Shown in pieces: positions 34,376 through 43,600 of a stretch of 64,000 nucleotides of DNA. Both the position numbers and the translations under genes were made by a program. Each line of letters opens with the position of its first letter. The stretch's first letter is position 1. The DNA comes from Anaerolineales bacterium UBA6055 (lineage in GTDB: Bacteria; Chloroflexota; Anaerolineae; Aggregatilineales; Phototrophicaceae). The notes below the pieces were generated by a model that was not told the origin of the DNA, did no database searches, and worked only from the letters and a program-made list of their open reading frames with translations. The DNA is taken from the NCBI GenBank assembly GCA_002428985.1, contig DIYL01000053.1, forward strand, positions 109,700-173,699. The letters are read 5' to 3'.

Positions 34376-34445
34376 AAAAGAGGACTCGGAAGCCCTCCAT
34401 AGTTGTATTTGTATCCTGCAGTCTAGCTTTCGGCTTCTGCAAATG
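34376..34445 (-). terminator. terminator and 3' end of the 34423 gene (copy B of the duplicated tract)
   Basis: On the minus strand the stem GAGGGC/GTCCTC (34380-34397) with loop TTCCGA is followed by TTTT (34376-34379), a short rho-independent terminator. The tract up to 34445 covers the last codons of the SH3 gene and is repeated at 33589-33659. Confidence 0.6.
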
Positions 34446-35067
34446 TATCTTCCCAATCTTTCGGTAGGTTCATCAGATAACGTGCGACCCAACCTGTTTG
34501 GCCATCAACTTGAACTTTGACCCAACTCGCATCCTCATTATGGTCAGTCACGTAAACAGTCTCACCACCCCGAAGTTCCGTGATAATTTGATTATCCAAT
34601 CCTGCCCCTATACGCATATTGACGCGGGCACGAGTTGCACCGAAGACAAATGTTTCTGGACGCTCACCTAATGCCACTGCTGATGGATTTTGCGCATAAT
34701 TAATGTCTTCAATCAAAATAGGAAAGCTAGCAGATGCAACGGGTACACTAGCTAAATCTGCATTAACATCGACAGTACAGCGTGCAACCCAGCCTTCAAC
34801 ACCGTTGTAATCCACTCGTAGCCACATATCTAAGTCTTGTTCGAAAAATCCCGTACAAATACGACCTGTGTCAAATGTGTTGCGTCCCGTAATCGTCAAA
34901 CTACCTCGAATCAAACCACCACGCAATGAATAGTCTGTCCCCGGACCACTACGGACATTCACACCCGTTCCAGTAGCAGCAGGTGTTAATTCATCTTGTG
35001 CAAACAACGGCATGGCAATTGCCAGCCCCGCGATAATTGTAAGTAATATAACGGCAAATTTTTTCAT
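34423..35067 (-). CDS. secreted protein with two bacterial SH3 domains
   Basis: 214 residues. Signal peptide (AVILLTIIAGLAIAMPLFAQ). SH3 domain one at about 33-100 (GVNVRSGPGTDYSLRGG, LWLRVDYNGVEGWVARC), SH3 domain two at about 140-205 (RVNMRIGAGLDNQII, SWVKVQVDGQTGWVARYL). GAGGGAGA precedes the ATG. The tandem SH3 layout and end sequence match the protein at 32853. Likely a cell-envelope binding protein. Confidence 0.87.
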   Translation of the reverse strand: MKKFAVILLTIIAGLAIAMPLFAQDELTPAATGTGVNVRSGPGTDYSLRGGLIRGSLTITGRNTFDTGRICTGFFEQDLDMWLRVDYNGVEGWVARCTVDVNADLASVPVASASFPILIEDINYAQNPSAVALGERPETFVFGATRARVNMRIGAGLDNQIITELRGGETVYVTDHNEDASWVKVQVDGQTGWVARYLMNLPKDWEDTFAEAES

Positions 35068-35120
35068 GATTGGTCTCCCTCAAATTAATATCTGTCAACA
35101 AGTTACTCTTACACTAACAA

Positions 35121-35165
35121 AATCGACGGAATGTTAATCGACGGAAAACCTATCCGTGCTATACT
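35121..35165 (+). promoter_or_regulatory. direct repeat and -10 in the divergent SH3/DUF4177 promoter region
   Basis: AATCGACGGAA occurs twice (35121-35131 and 35136-35146) with a 15-bp period, 13 bp before TATACT (35160-35165). The placement over the -35 region suggests a regulator site. No regulator can be named. Confidence 0.4.
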
Positions 35166-35228
35166 TGTGACATACGGTCTTCAAACACAAGCTGGTACTT
35201 ACCATCTCGTACACAAGGATTGCACATC

Positions 35229-35651
35229 ATGAATGAAAAATGGGAATATTTAACAACATTTGTCGAAGCACGGGTGAATAACAAAGACATCCGCAATTAC
35301 ATCAAAGATAATTTCGACAAAAAACCACGCAAACACTCACCTGAAGCCATGATTCCGGACTTGAACAAACTTGGTCAAGACGGTTGGGAACTAATCAATA
35401 TGGAGCCTGTCGCCGATGTAGGTGGCAAAGAAGACATCCTAATTGCAGGAGAAGGGCGTAAATGGACAGCTATTTACTTCTGTGTGTTTAAACGCCGTCT
35501 GCCCGATTCAGCGATGCCCGTTGTCGCAGTTGTTGATGAAGAAGCACAAAAACGCCAACAAGAACAATATGCTGCATATTATCGTCAGCAACAACAAGCC
35601 CAACAACAACAGGCTCAACAACCAGCGACCCAACAAACCGATACTCAATGA
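35229..35651 (+). CDS. DUF4177-like protein with Gln-rich tail
   Basis: About 140 residues from the ATG at 35229 (AAGGAT 8 bp upstream); a TTG three codons earlier is less likely. The N-terminal 90 residues fit small DUF4177-like proteins: MNEKWEYLTTFVEA, then LNKLGQDGWELINMEP, and a final strand WTAIYFCVFKRRL. The last 40 residues are a Gln/Ala-rich low-complexity tail (repeats of QQQAQ), unusual for this short domain. Function unknown. Its stop overlaps the next gene by 4 bp (ATGA). Confidence 0.72.
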   Translation: MNEKWEYLTTFVEARVNNKDIRNYIKDNFDKKPRKHSPEAMIPDLNKLGQDGWELINMEPVADVGGKEDILIAGEGRKWTAIYFCVFKRRLPDSAMPVVAVVDEEAQKRQQEQYAAYYRQQQQAQQQQAQQPATQQTDTQ

Positions 35652-36427
35652 CAGACAAAGTCGTTTTTATCACAGGTGCATCCAGTGGTATCGGGCGAGC
35701 AACTACACTGCTGTTTATCCGCGCTGGTTATAATGTGACGGGTACAGCCCGACGGATCGAACGCTTGCAAACACTAAAAAACGAAGTAGAAGCGCTTCCA
35801 TCACCGCATGGCACTTTTTTACCAGCACAAGGGGATGTCACACAACCCGATACACTATCGGATGCCGTCCAACACACATTAGATACATTTGGTCGGCTTG
35901 ATATACTGGTAGCCAATGCAGGCGTTGGGCATCGTGGTGCAATTGTTGATTCCGAATGGGATGATATGCAAACATTGCTGCGTACCAATATCGACGGTGT
36001 ATTACATAGCATCCGTGCTTGTGTGCCAGCGATGCGTCAAAGTGGTAGCGGACATATTATGATTGTCTCGTCTGTTGCAGCCAACATCTCATCACCATAT
36101 GCCGCTATTTATGCCGCCAGCAAAGCATTTGTCTCTAGTATCACCGGATCAGTTCGCCTAGAGCTAGAGGCGGATAATATTAAAGTCACAGATTTTCTAG
36201 TTGGACGCACCGAAACTGAATTTGACAGTAACCGACTTGGTTCAGGTAAACGATCAGGTGGAGGGTTACCAACTATGGATGTAGACCAAGTTGCACAGGC
36301 AATTGTCAATACGACGACTACCAACCGAAAGCGTGTCATTTTACGTCTATTTGATCGCTTGATTGTCTGGGGTGGCATTTTTACCCCGTGGTTACTTGCA
36401 CGTCTCGCTAAGCGGCAGTACAAATAA
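35648..36427 (+). CDS. short-chain dehydrogenase/reductase (classical SDR)
   Basis: 259 residues. Cofactor motif TGASSGIGRA, the stabilising NAG in LVANAGVGHRG, the catalytic Ser in IVSSVAANIS, and YAASK as the Tyr-x3-Lys pair. Arg residues after the second strand (TARRIERL) suggest NADP(H). The last 25 residues form a hydrophobic/basic helix that may touch the membrane. Substrate unknown. ATGA overlap with the DUF4177-like gene. Confidence 0.9.
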   Translation: MTDKVVFITGASSGIGRATTLLFIRAGYNVTGTARRIERLQTLKNEVEALPSPHGTFLPAQGDVTQPDTLSDAVQHTLDTFGRLDILVANAGVGHRGAIVDSEWDDMQTLLRTNIDGVLHSIRACVPAMRQSGSGHIMIVSSVAANISSPYAAIYAASKAFVSSITGSVRLELEADNIKVTDFLVGRTETEFDSNRLGSGKRSGGGLPTMDVDQVAQAIVNTTTTNRKRVILRLFDRLIVWGGIFTPWLLARLAKRQYK

Positions 36428-36505
36428 CCATAGAGATATTGATTTATACTGTTGGCTCAATTTCGTTTTTTCTATCTTATCTGACTCATGCAGAGATGCT
36501 AAATT

Positions 36506-37426
36506 ATGAGCGAAATCAAAATCCATCAATTACAAAATAAACACTGGCAAGTCGGTATTTTGCCACAAATCGGTGCGTCTATCGCATATGGACGTGTGCG
36601 CTATCGTGGTATTTGGTTGGATGTTATGCGCCCAACAGCCGAAAGTGATTATCACAACCCAAGCTTATCTTCATCTTTCCTGATGATACCGTGGTCGAAC
36701 CGCATCCGTGATGGGAAATTCAATTTCAACAATACATCGCATCAACTCGGTAATCTTAAAGCTGATGGTACAGCTATGCACGGTGATGTCCGTCATCGAC
36801 AATGGCATATCGACCATGCTGATGATACAGGAATTAGACTAACATTTGATTCAACCGAGCACGATGATGTGAATTTCCCATTCAGTTTTCAGGCGGAAGT
36901 TGAATACAAGTTGCAAGATGCAGACTTTATGATGACGATCGCATTGAAAAGTACCGATACCCGTGATTTCCCCGCTGGCTTTGGGTTACATCCATATTTT
37001 GTCCGCCCTGATGGCGATAACACCCCACAAGTCGAAATCGCGTGTGATATGCATTATGAACTAGCCAACGCACTACCGACCACAGGTATCCCACAATCAT
37101 TACCGGATCATCTAGATTTTCAGCAACTTCGTTCGCTTGATGAACAAGAAATTGATGATGTATTTACCAATCGCATCGATACACAGCCTGCACAGATTTA
37201 TTATCCAGAGTGGAACCTTAAACTCGACTTTCATGCGGATGAGCTATTTAAACACTTTGTATTCTTTACACCAGAAAACAAATCCTTTTTTGCGTTAGAA
37301 CCAGTCACCAATGCGAACGATGGGTTTAATCTTTATGATAAAGGCATAACCAATACGGGCGTATTTGTGCTTAAGCCCAATCAAACACAGCAAGCAACAG
37401 CATCATTGCGTATTCAGTCCGATTAG
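36506..37426 (+). CDS. aldose 1-epimerase family protein
   Basis: 306 residues with the beta-sandwich (galactose mutarotase) pattern: SFLMIPWSNRIRDGKF (substrate Arg loop), AMHGDVRHRQW (catalytic His), GFGLHPYFVRP (second His) and FALEPVTNANDGF (catalytic Glu). Equilibrates alpha and beta anomers of free hexoses. It lies 8 bp before the hydroxyproline dehydratase-like gene, so both may be in one transcript, although their substrates differ. Confidence 0.88.
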   Translation: MSEIKIHQLQNKHWQVGILPQIGASIAYGRVRYRGIWLDVMRPTAESDYHNPSLSSSFLMIPWSNRIRDGKFNFNNTSHQLGNLKADGTAMHGDVRHRQWHIDHADDTGIRLTFDSTEHDDVNFPFSFQAEVEYKLQDADFMMTIALKSTDTRDFPAGFGLHPYFVRPDGDNTPQVEIACDMHYELANALPTTGIPQSLPDHLDFQQLRSLDEQEIDDVFTNRIDTQPAQIYYPEWNLKLDFHADELFKHFVFFTPENKSFFALEPVTNANDGFNLYDKGITNTGVFVLKPNQTQQATASLRIQSD

Positions 37427-37434
37427 ACTTTGTC

Positions 37435-38427
37435 ATGGCGAATCCACTTCACATACCAGATTATTGGCAAACAGTAACAACTGTCGATATGCATGTCGGC
37501 GGTGAGCCATTGCGTATTGTGACATCGGGTGCACCTGACTTTCTTGGGCACGACACACAAGACATGCTCAAGGATGCTCAGAAAAATCATCAACAATTTC
37601 GCACACGCCTCTTAGAAGAACCTCGTGGGCATGCTGAAATGTATGGAGCCGTTCTACTGCCACCACGCAGGAAAAACACAGACTACAGTGTCATCTTTAT
37701 GGATACACACGACTATACATCCATGTGTGGACACGGCATTATTGCACTAACAACCTATTTAGCCATGCTAAATCGCCCTAACACGACCACGTACAGAGTA
37801 CGCTACGATACACCAGCAGGCCCCATCCTTGCCAAAGCAACAATAGACAATCAACAGGTGACCCAAGTCGGATTTACAGGTGTCACATCATATGCAGAGC
37901 CTAAGTCAAGGGAATTGAATATTCCAAAAATCGGTAAGCTCATCTGTGATATTGCGTTCGGTGGTGAATTATATGCCATACTGGATGCCCGGCAAGTTAA
38001 CTTAACTATCATCCCATCTAACGCCAGTAAATTTGTACATCTCGGACAGATTATCAAACAGCATGTCTTATCCACTGACTCGATCAATTTATACGGTGTG
38101 CTATTTGTCGAGACATTAAGTAGCACTCACATACATAGCCGAAATGTAAATGTCTTTGGCAATGGATCAATTGACCGCAGTCCAACCGGTACAGGATTAT
38201 CCGCACGATTAGCTGTTCATGCTCGTAATAAAGAGATTAAAGAAGGTGATCAAATCGTTGTCGCAAGTATCACCGGAGCAACATTTACGGGTAAACTGAT
38301 CACAATCCACAATGAACAATTACAATTCATCACACCACATATTAGTGGAAGGGCCCATTTGACAGGGATGCACACCTTCGTATTTGACCCCAAAGACAGC
38401 CTGCCAAATGGATTTCTCCTGCGGTAG
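37435..38427 (+). CDS. proline racemase family protein, probable trans-3-hydroxy-L-proline dehydratase
   Basis: 330 residues. Proline racemase fold with VDMHVGGEPLRIV at the N-terminus. The first active-site motif MCGHG keeps its Cys (Cys98), but the second motif is DRSPTGTG with Thr251 in place of the second catalytic Cys. That Cys/Thr pair is the known signature of trans-3-hydroxy-L-proline dehydratase, which yields delta-1-pyrroline-2-carboxylate, not of the Cys/Cys racemases or epimerases. No ribosome site is evident; it follows the aldose epimerase by 8 bp. Confidence 0.88.
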   Translation: MANPLHIPDYWQTVTTVDMHVGGEPLRIVTSGAPDFLGHDTQDMLKDAQKNHQQFRTRLLEEPRGHAEMYGAVLLPPRRKNTDYSVIFMDTHDYTSMCGHGIIALTTYLAMLNRPNTTTYRVRYDTPAGPILAKATIDNQQVTQVGFTGVTSYAEPKSRELNIPKIGKLICDIAFGGELYAILDARQVNLTIIPSNASKFVHLGQIIKQHVLSTDSINLYGVLFVETLSSTHIHSRNVNVFGNGSIDRSPTGTGLSARLAVHARNKEIKEGDQIVVASITGATFTGKLITIHNEQLQFITPHISGRAHLTGMHTFVFDPKDSLPNGFLLR

Positions 38428-38462
38428 ACTAACTACATATTGAACAAGCAGGACATAATTTA

Positions 38463-38960
38463 ATGGCAAAAAAGAATAACAAACTCAATTCGATGCGCGT
38501 GCTAGAAGCCAATGATATTCCATATGAAGTCTTCACCTACGATGCAAGTATTAAAGATGCACAACTTGTCGCAGAATCAGTCGGGTTTCCTGAATGGACG
38601 GTCTTTAAAACACTCGTAGTCCAACCTCCATCAAGCAAAAAACCTGTATTAATCATGCTCCCATCGAATACACAGTTGAACCTGAAGAAGTTCGCAAAAG
38701 TACTCGGCGAGAAAAAAATTGCTCTAGCCTCTCATGCAGATGCCGAAAAAATGACTGGCTTGCAAGTTGGTGGGATTAGTGCGCTTGCATTAATGCAGAA
38801 AAATTGGGTTGTCTATCTCGATTCACGAGGGAACGAACTACAAAATATCGTCATCAGTGCGGGGCAACGTGGAACACAAATTCGTTTAGCGACATTATCA
38901 TTGATTCAGTTACTACGATGCAGGATTGTCGATGTCGCAGAAGACGTAGAGGAAGACTAA
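38463..38960 (+). CDS. YbaK/EbsC-family aminoacyl-tRNA deacylase
   Basis: 165 residues. YbaK fold with VFKTLV carrying the key Lys, VLIMLPSNTQLNLKK and VGGISALALMQKNWVVYLD. YbaK proteins remove wrongly attached Cys from tRNA(Pro); relatives act on other mischarged tRNAs. AGGA precedes the ATG. The C-terminus carries a short acidic extension (DVAEDVEED). Confidence 0.88.
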   Translation: MAKKNNKLNSMRVLEANDIPYEVFTYDASIKDAQLVAESVGFPEWTVFKTLVVQPPSSKKPVLIMLPSNTQLNLKKFAKVLGEKKIALASHADAEKMTGLQVGGISALALMQKNWVVYLDSRGNELQNIVISAGQRGTQIRLATLSLIQLLRCRIVDVAEDVEED

Positions 38961-39053
38961 CATAACAATTCAGACAAATTAATTAAGGTCAATTGATTCA
39001 ATATCTGGTATTATTTGTCATATATCTATTTACATCTAGTGTCGGACTTGGTT

Positions 39054-39467
39054 ATGCACAATAAAATACTCGACTATCTGTATCATGAAGAGCTTGATAT
39101 TCATGAATTTAAACCGTATACCTCAAAACGAGAAATCATTACTCCCTACATTGAAATCTTAGATCGCATTATTCCTCAAACTATTAATGAGAATAAACCG
39201 TGCGCGCTTATCATATGGAATCTAGAAATGGCAGAGATTTTTCCGTTACGTCTACAAGCTGCTTATTTCCAGAAGATGATAGAAAAATACCCTGCCATAC
39301 CACCCGCATTTATTCTTTATCTGACTGATCGTATCACTGATAACACACTTATCGGAGCGCACTATACAAGTAATAAAGATATTCGTAAATCACTCTCGGT
39401 AAACAAACGGGATGACGGCATTCAATGGCTTTTAAAATGCCGAGACAACCTGTTAGCTAGAAAATAA
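39054..39467 (+). CDS. hypothetical protein
   Basis: About 137 residues from the ATG at 39054; a TTG at 39015 in the same frame has no ribosome site. Soluble, with mixed helices and strands. No family recognised. The centre (ALIIWNLEMAEIFP, PPAFILYLTDR) has the look of an alpha/beta fold such as a receiver-like or NTPase-like domain, but no signature residues support that. Followed by a shared terminator hairpin. Confidence 0.55.
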   Translation: MHNKILDYLYHEELDIHEFKPYTSKREIITPYIEILDRIIPQTINENKPCALIIWNLEMAEIFPLRLQAAYFQKMIEKYPAIPPAFILYLTDRITDNTLIGAHYTSNKDIRKSLSVNKRDDGIQWLLKCRDNLLARK

Positions 39468-39476
39468 ATGGTTTCA

Positions 39477-39502
39477 GGGTGTGTTTAACGTATGACACAC
39501 CC
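39477..39502. terminator. hairpin between convergent genes
   Basis: GGGTGTGT (39477-39484) and ACACACCC (39495-39502), perfect 8-bp stem with a 10-base loop, between genes ending at 39467 (+) and 39516 (-). No T tract. Confidence 0.5.
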
Positions 39503-39515
39503 ATCTCGACAGATA

Positions 39516-40481
39516 TTAGCGCGATAACATCTTTGCTAATTCAAAGTATTGAGTGCTGATAGCACGTGTTTTTGATGTGCAATCGACTAAGGGTAAAAAC
39601 TTCTGTTCACGTCCAACTTGGGCAACCATCGACCCATTTTCCCCTTCAAGCAACCCATTCACAGCATGGACACCCAACCGTGTTGCCAGCAAACGATCAA
39701 AGGCTGTCGGACTACCACCGCGTTGAGTATGTCCTAGAATAGTCAATCGTATTTCAAAACCGATGTGCTTCTGTTCCAAGAATTTAGCCAAATCAGTCAC
39801 GGGATAAGGTGCGCCTTCAGCAATCATTGCAATCGCGTGGGTTTTGCCACGCACATACGAATCTTCTAGAGATGCAGCGATCTCTTCCATCGTAATACCA
39901 TTTTCAGGTGTAATCACAATTTCTGCACCACCGAGGATACCGCCCATTAGTGCGAGGTAGCCACAATCGCGTCCCATCACTTCGATTAAAAATGCACGGT
40001 TATGTGAGGTGGCTGTATCACGCAAGCGGTCAATTGCATCAAGAATGGTATTCAAGGCAGTATCTACACCGATACTCATATCTGTACCCCAAATATCATT
40101 ATCGATACTGGCAGGTACACCCACTACTGGCACACCTAATTTGTGTAACTGCAATGCGCCACGCAAACTACCATCACCGCCGACAACTACAACACCTTCA
40201 ATACCATGCTCATTTAAGCGACGGAGTGCTTTTTTGTGTCCTTGCGGGGTTTTAAATTCCTCATTACGGGCAGTCTGCAAAATTGTACCGCCACGTTGCA
40301 AAATACCACTCACTTCACGGCTGGTCAATAATTCCATGTCACCAGCTAATAAACCTGCATAAGCTTGGCGAATTCCGTATACTTCTACATTTCTATCCAT
40401 CCCAGCACGGACAACAGCACGAATTGCTGCATTCATACCCGGCGCATCACCCCCACTCGTCATTACGGCGATACGTTTCAT
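39516..40481 (-). CDS. pfkA: 6-phosphofructokinase
   Basis: 321 residues, normal bacterial PfkA length. Motifs: TSGGDAPGMNAAIR (N-terminal nucleotide loop), VVVGGDGSLRGA (with Gly, the ATP-type residue), IDNDIWGTD (catalytic Asp), EVMGRDCGYLA and LGHTQRGGSP. The residue before the catalytic SIDND is Ala (PASIDND), where E. coli has Gly and PPi-dependent enzymes have Lys, so ATP use is favoured. It phosphorylates fructose 6-phosphate. AGGAG precedes the ATG. Upstream lies the GTTTAAACG repeat region. Confidence 0.95.
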   Translation of the reverse strand: MKRIAVMTSGGDAPGMNAAIRAVVRAGMDRNVEVYGIRQAYAGLLAGDMELLTSREVSGILQRGGTILQTARNEEFKTPQGHKKALRRLNEHGIEGVVVVGGDGSLRGALQLHKLGVPVVGVPASIDNDIWGTDMSIGVDTALNTILDAIDRLRDTATSHNRAFLIEVMGRDCGYLALMGGILGGAEIVITPENGITMEEIAASLEDSYVRGKTHAIAMIAEGAPYPVTDLAKFLEQKHIGFEIRLTILGHTQRGGSPTAFDRLLATRLGVHAVNGLLEGENGSMVAQVGREQKFLPLVDCTSKTRAISTQYFELAKMLSR

Positions 40482-40571
40482 CTTTTGCTCCTAAAGTCTA
40501 ATATAGTCATCTCTGCATACCCTAACACTCACCCATCGGTTTGAGATGCGGTACCAGCATAATGAATTAAT

Positions 40572-40633
40572 CGTTTAAACGAAAGTGTATTTTAAACGTT
40601 ATTTTAGCGGGTTACAAATATAATCCGTTTAAA
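40572..40633. repeat. repeated CGTTTAAA half-sites between dnaE and pfkA
   Basis: The 8-mer CGTTTAAA or its complement occurs four times: in the palindrome TCGTTTAAACGA (40571-40582), inverted at 40591-40598, and direct at 40626-40633. The position upstream of pfkA suggests a regulator-binding cluster. Confidence 0.45.
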
Positions 40634-40651
40634 TCTCTGTAAAGCTTTTGC

Positions 40652-43600
40652 TTAGACGTCATCAATCATAATATTTTCACGTGTACCTACGATTTCTTCC
40701 AGGTCTTCAAATAGTTCATCACAAATATCGGTCGTATCATTAGGGAATTTAATAACCAACGGTTTACCCCTGTGACGGTTAATCACAATTTTGAAGCTAT
40801 CTTTACCTGGAAATTTCATCAAACATCCATGAATGCGCTTTAATCGTAGACGATCTTTATTGGTATCATTCGACGCATCAAATGCAACATAAATTGTACG
40901 AGGCGGTATCTCATCACCCATCGTCTCAACATCAGGTAACTGCAATGAAGGTGCATCAGTATGTTTCGCCCACTCAGGCTCCGATTCATCAGCATCACCA
41001 TGATACCCGTTTGCGCCGTTTCCATTTGTCGGATGATATCCATTTACGCCATTATTCTGATGATCAGTCGTCACCGATACAGAGTCTAATGCGGTTGGCG
41101 CGATAACCCCATTGTCAACAGCATCATTTTTGGGTTTTTCATCTTGGACTTCACCGGTTTCATCATCGAATTCCGGCGAAGGCGCACTATCTTGTGGTGG
41201 TTCCTCTGCTAATGCCCAAACCGGTACACTATCGTCAAACACAGGTTGTTCACCAACCGCGGAGAATGTCTGGAAATCGACACTCACTTCGTCAGCGATA
41301 ATCTGTGGATCCCCACGACTGTCATCATATTTCCCAGCAATTGCGACAATCTCACCATCAAATAGTCCAATTTCTGATCCATCCTCGCGTTCTTCATTCT
41401 TCTCCGCAAAGTAATTCATCACTTTGGTGTAGGCACGCGGAAACAATACAACACTAATTGACCCGGCACTATCATGCCAATCTTCCACTGTCAAAATCGC
41501 CATCAAATCGTTGTTTTTGGTGGTGATCTTCCGTACTTCTGTCAACTCCCCAGCAACACGCACTTGTTCAGGTTTATTGAGTGTTGGATCTTTTAGGTCA
41601 ACAATTTTATGCAGGAGCTGAGATTGGAAAATTTTCTTATGACGGTCAACCGGACGACCCGTGACATACAAGCCAAGTAATTCTTTCTCCCACTTGAGCA
41701 TCTCACGATTTTTTACTTCATCAAAATCCGGCAAGTTTTGTAAGAGACCATCATCAACTTCCATCGTCTCACCGAACATATTCATCTGGCCGATTTCTTT
41801 GTCTTTGTGGTAGTTGGCACTGTAACTCACAATCCGCTCCATCGCCGCCAATAAAGTAGAGCGTGTACCGAATTTTACGAGCGCACCCACTTTAATCAAA
41901 CTTTCGAGAGTGCGCTTGCCGACATCTTTCAAATTCACACGCTGGCAAAAATCCTTGAGGTTTTCAAATGGTTCACTGCCCCGTTGTTCAATCAATCCTT
42001 CTAATGCATGAACACCTGCATTCTTTACCGCTGCTAACCCAAAACGAATCCCGCGCTGACCATTCTCTAGTGTCTCAATATCAAAATCTAATTGACTGTA
42101 ATTGACATCAGGTGGTAACACAGGGATATTCAACCGTCGACACTCTTCAAGGAAGGTCGCTACTTTGGTCGAGTCATCGCGTTGAACAATCAGCAATGCC
42201 GTCATATATTCTTCAGGATAATGACATTTCAAATATGCAGTTTGAACTGTTATGACCGCATAATCCGACGCATGTGAATTATGAACGATAATGTCATTAG
42301 CAACAAAGTTATGAGTGTGTTCAATCGTGAGATCAAACGTCTCTTCAATACCTATATGTTCTATAGAGCGAATTTTATCCCAAAACATCCATTTACGTGG
42401 TGTAGGTAAATCTCCATCATCGTCACCTCGCCCAATTACATCTAAGATTAGATTCATAGATTCAGACATTTCAAAAAAACGATTAGATGGTGATCGTAAG
42501 TCCGTTATTACATCATAAATCGAATCATATATTGTTTTATAGAAGAGTTTAATATTGTAATCATCGCCAATGACTAAATCGTATATCGGAAAACTCTGAG
42601 GAGTTTCTTGATATTCGCAGATTTTAAAGGCAATTCCTAAACGTAGGAATAAATGTTGTAGTTGATGGGCGATATCCAGTGAATGAATACTAACACGTAA
42701 GTACCCTTCATCAGATACAATTATACCTTTATACAACCATAAACAAGCCAAGAATATCCGCAAGCTATTATTACTTAACTCAAATATAATCTCGGGGATT
42801 TCTAAGACTATACCTGATTCAACACTTGGGATTAAATCTCCCAAGCCCTTATAAGCCTTTAAAGATTCGTTTTCGTGAACATCAGCTACTGTTTTGTTTT
42901 CTAAAAGACGTTGGAATCCCCATGTGTTACCCGACCCAACGATCCGAGCGAGAACATTTAGCTTACTATATGAAAGATCTTTTGTGCCTTTGAGAGGCAT
43001 ATAATGTGGAACAGCAATCTTTGAGTCTTTTGTAAGCTCGTCTAAATTTTCCCATCCGAACGTGGTAAGGAATGGATGATTACCCGTTGCTGTAATTTCA
43101 CGACCAGATTCAGTGATTAGTTTAAATACTTGACGTTGCCCATTAGATATGACATCTGTCACACGACCAGATTTTACAGTCTTATCATCTTCATCAAATG
43201 TCAAAGTAGTTGGTGCGCGATGTTTAACATGAAGTAGCGTGCCAACTCTAACAGGCTTACCGTTCTCAGCATTGTAAATAATTGTATCCGCTGTCACACA
43301 CTTATTAAATCCATAGTTAGCAAAGAACTCGATATCGTCAAAAATGGCTTCTGCGACATCAGCAGGAATGTCATTCTTAGGTCCGCGCTCAATGAAAATT
43401 GACTTATGTTCAAGTAGAGCTTTCTGCTTTTTCTTAGATACCGCACGGCGCATTAAGTCGGCTTCACCAAGCTCGTACCCGAATAACTCGCCCGCAATTT
43501 GCATGATCTGTTCCTGATAAACCATGATCCCGTATGTCTCTTCAAGAATTGGTGCGAGCTTTTCATGATGATATTCGGTCTCTTCTGACCCATGCAAGCG

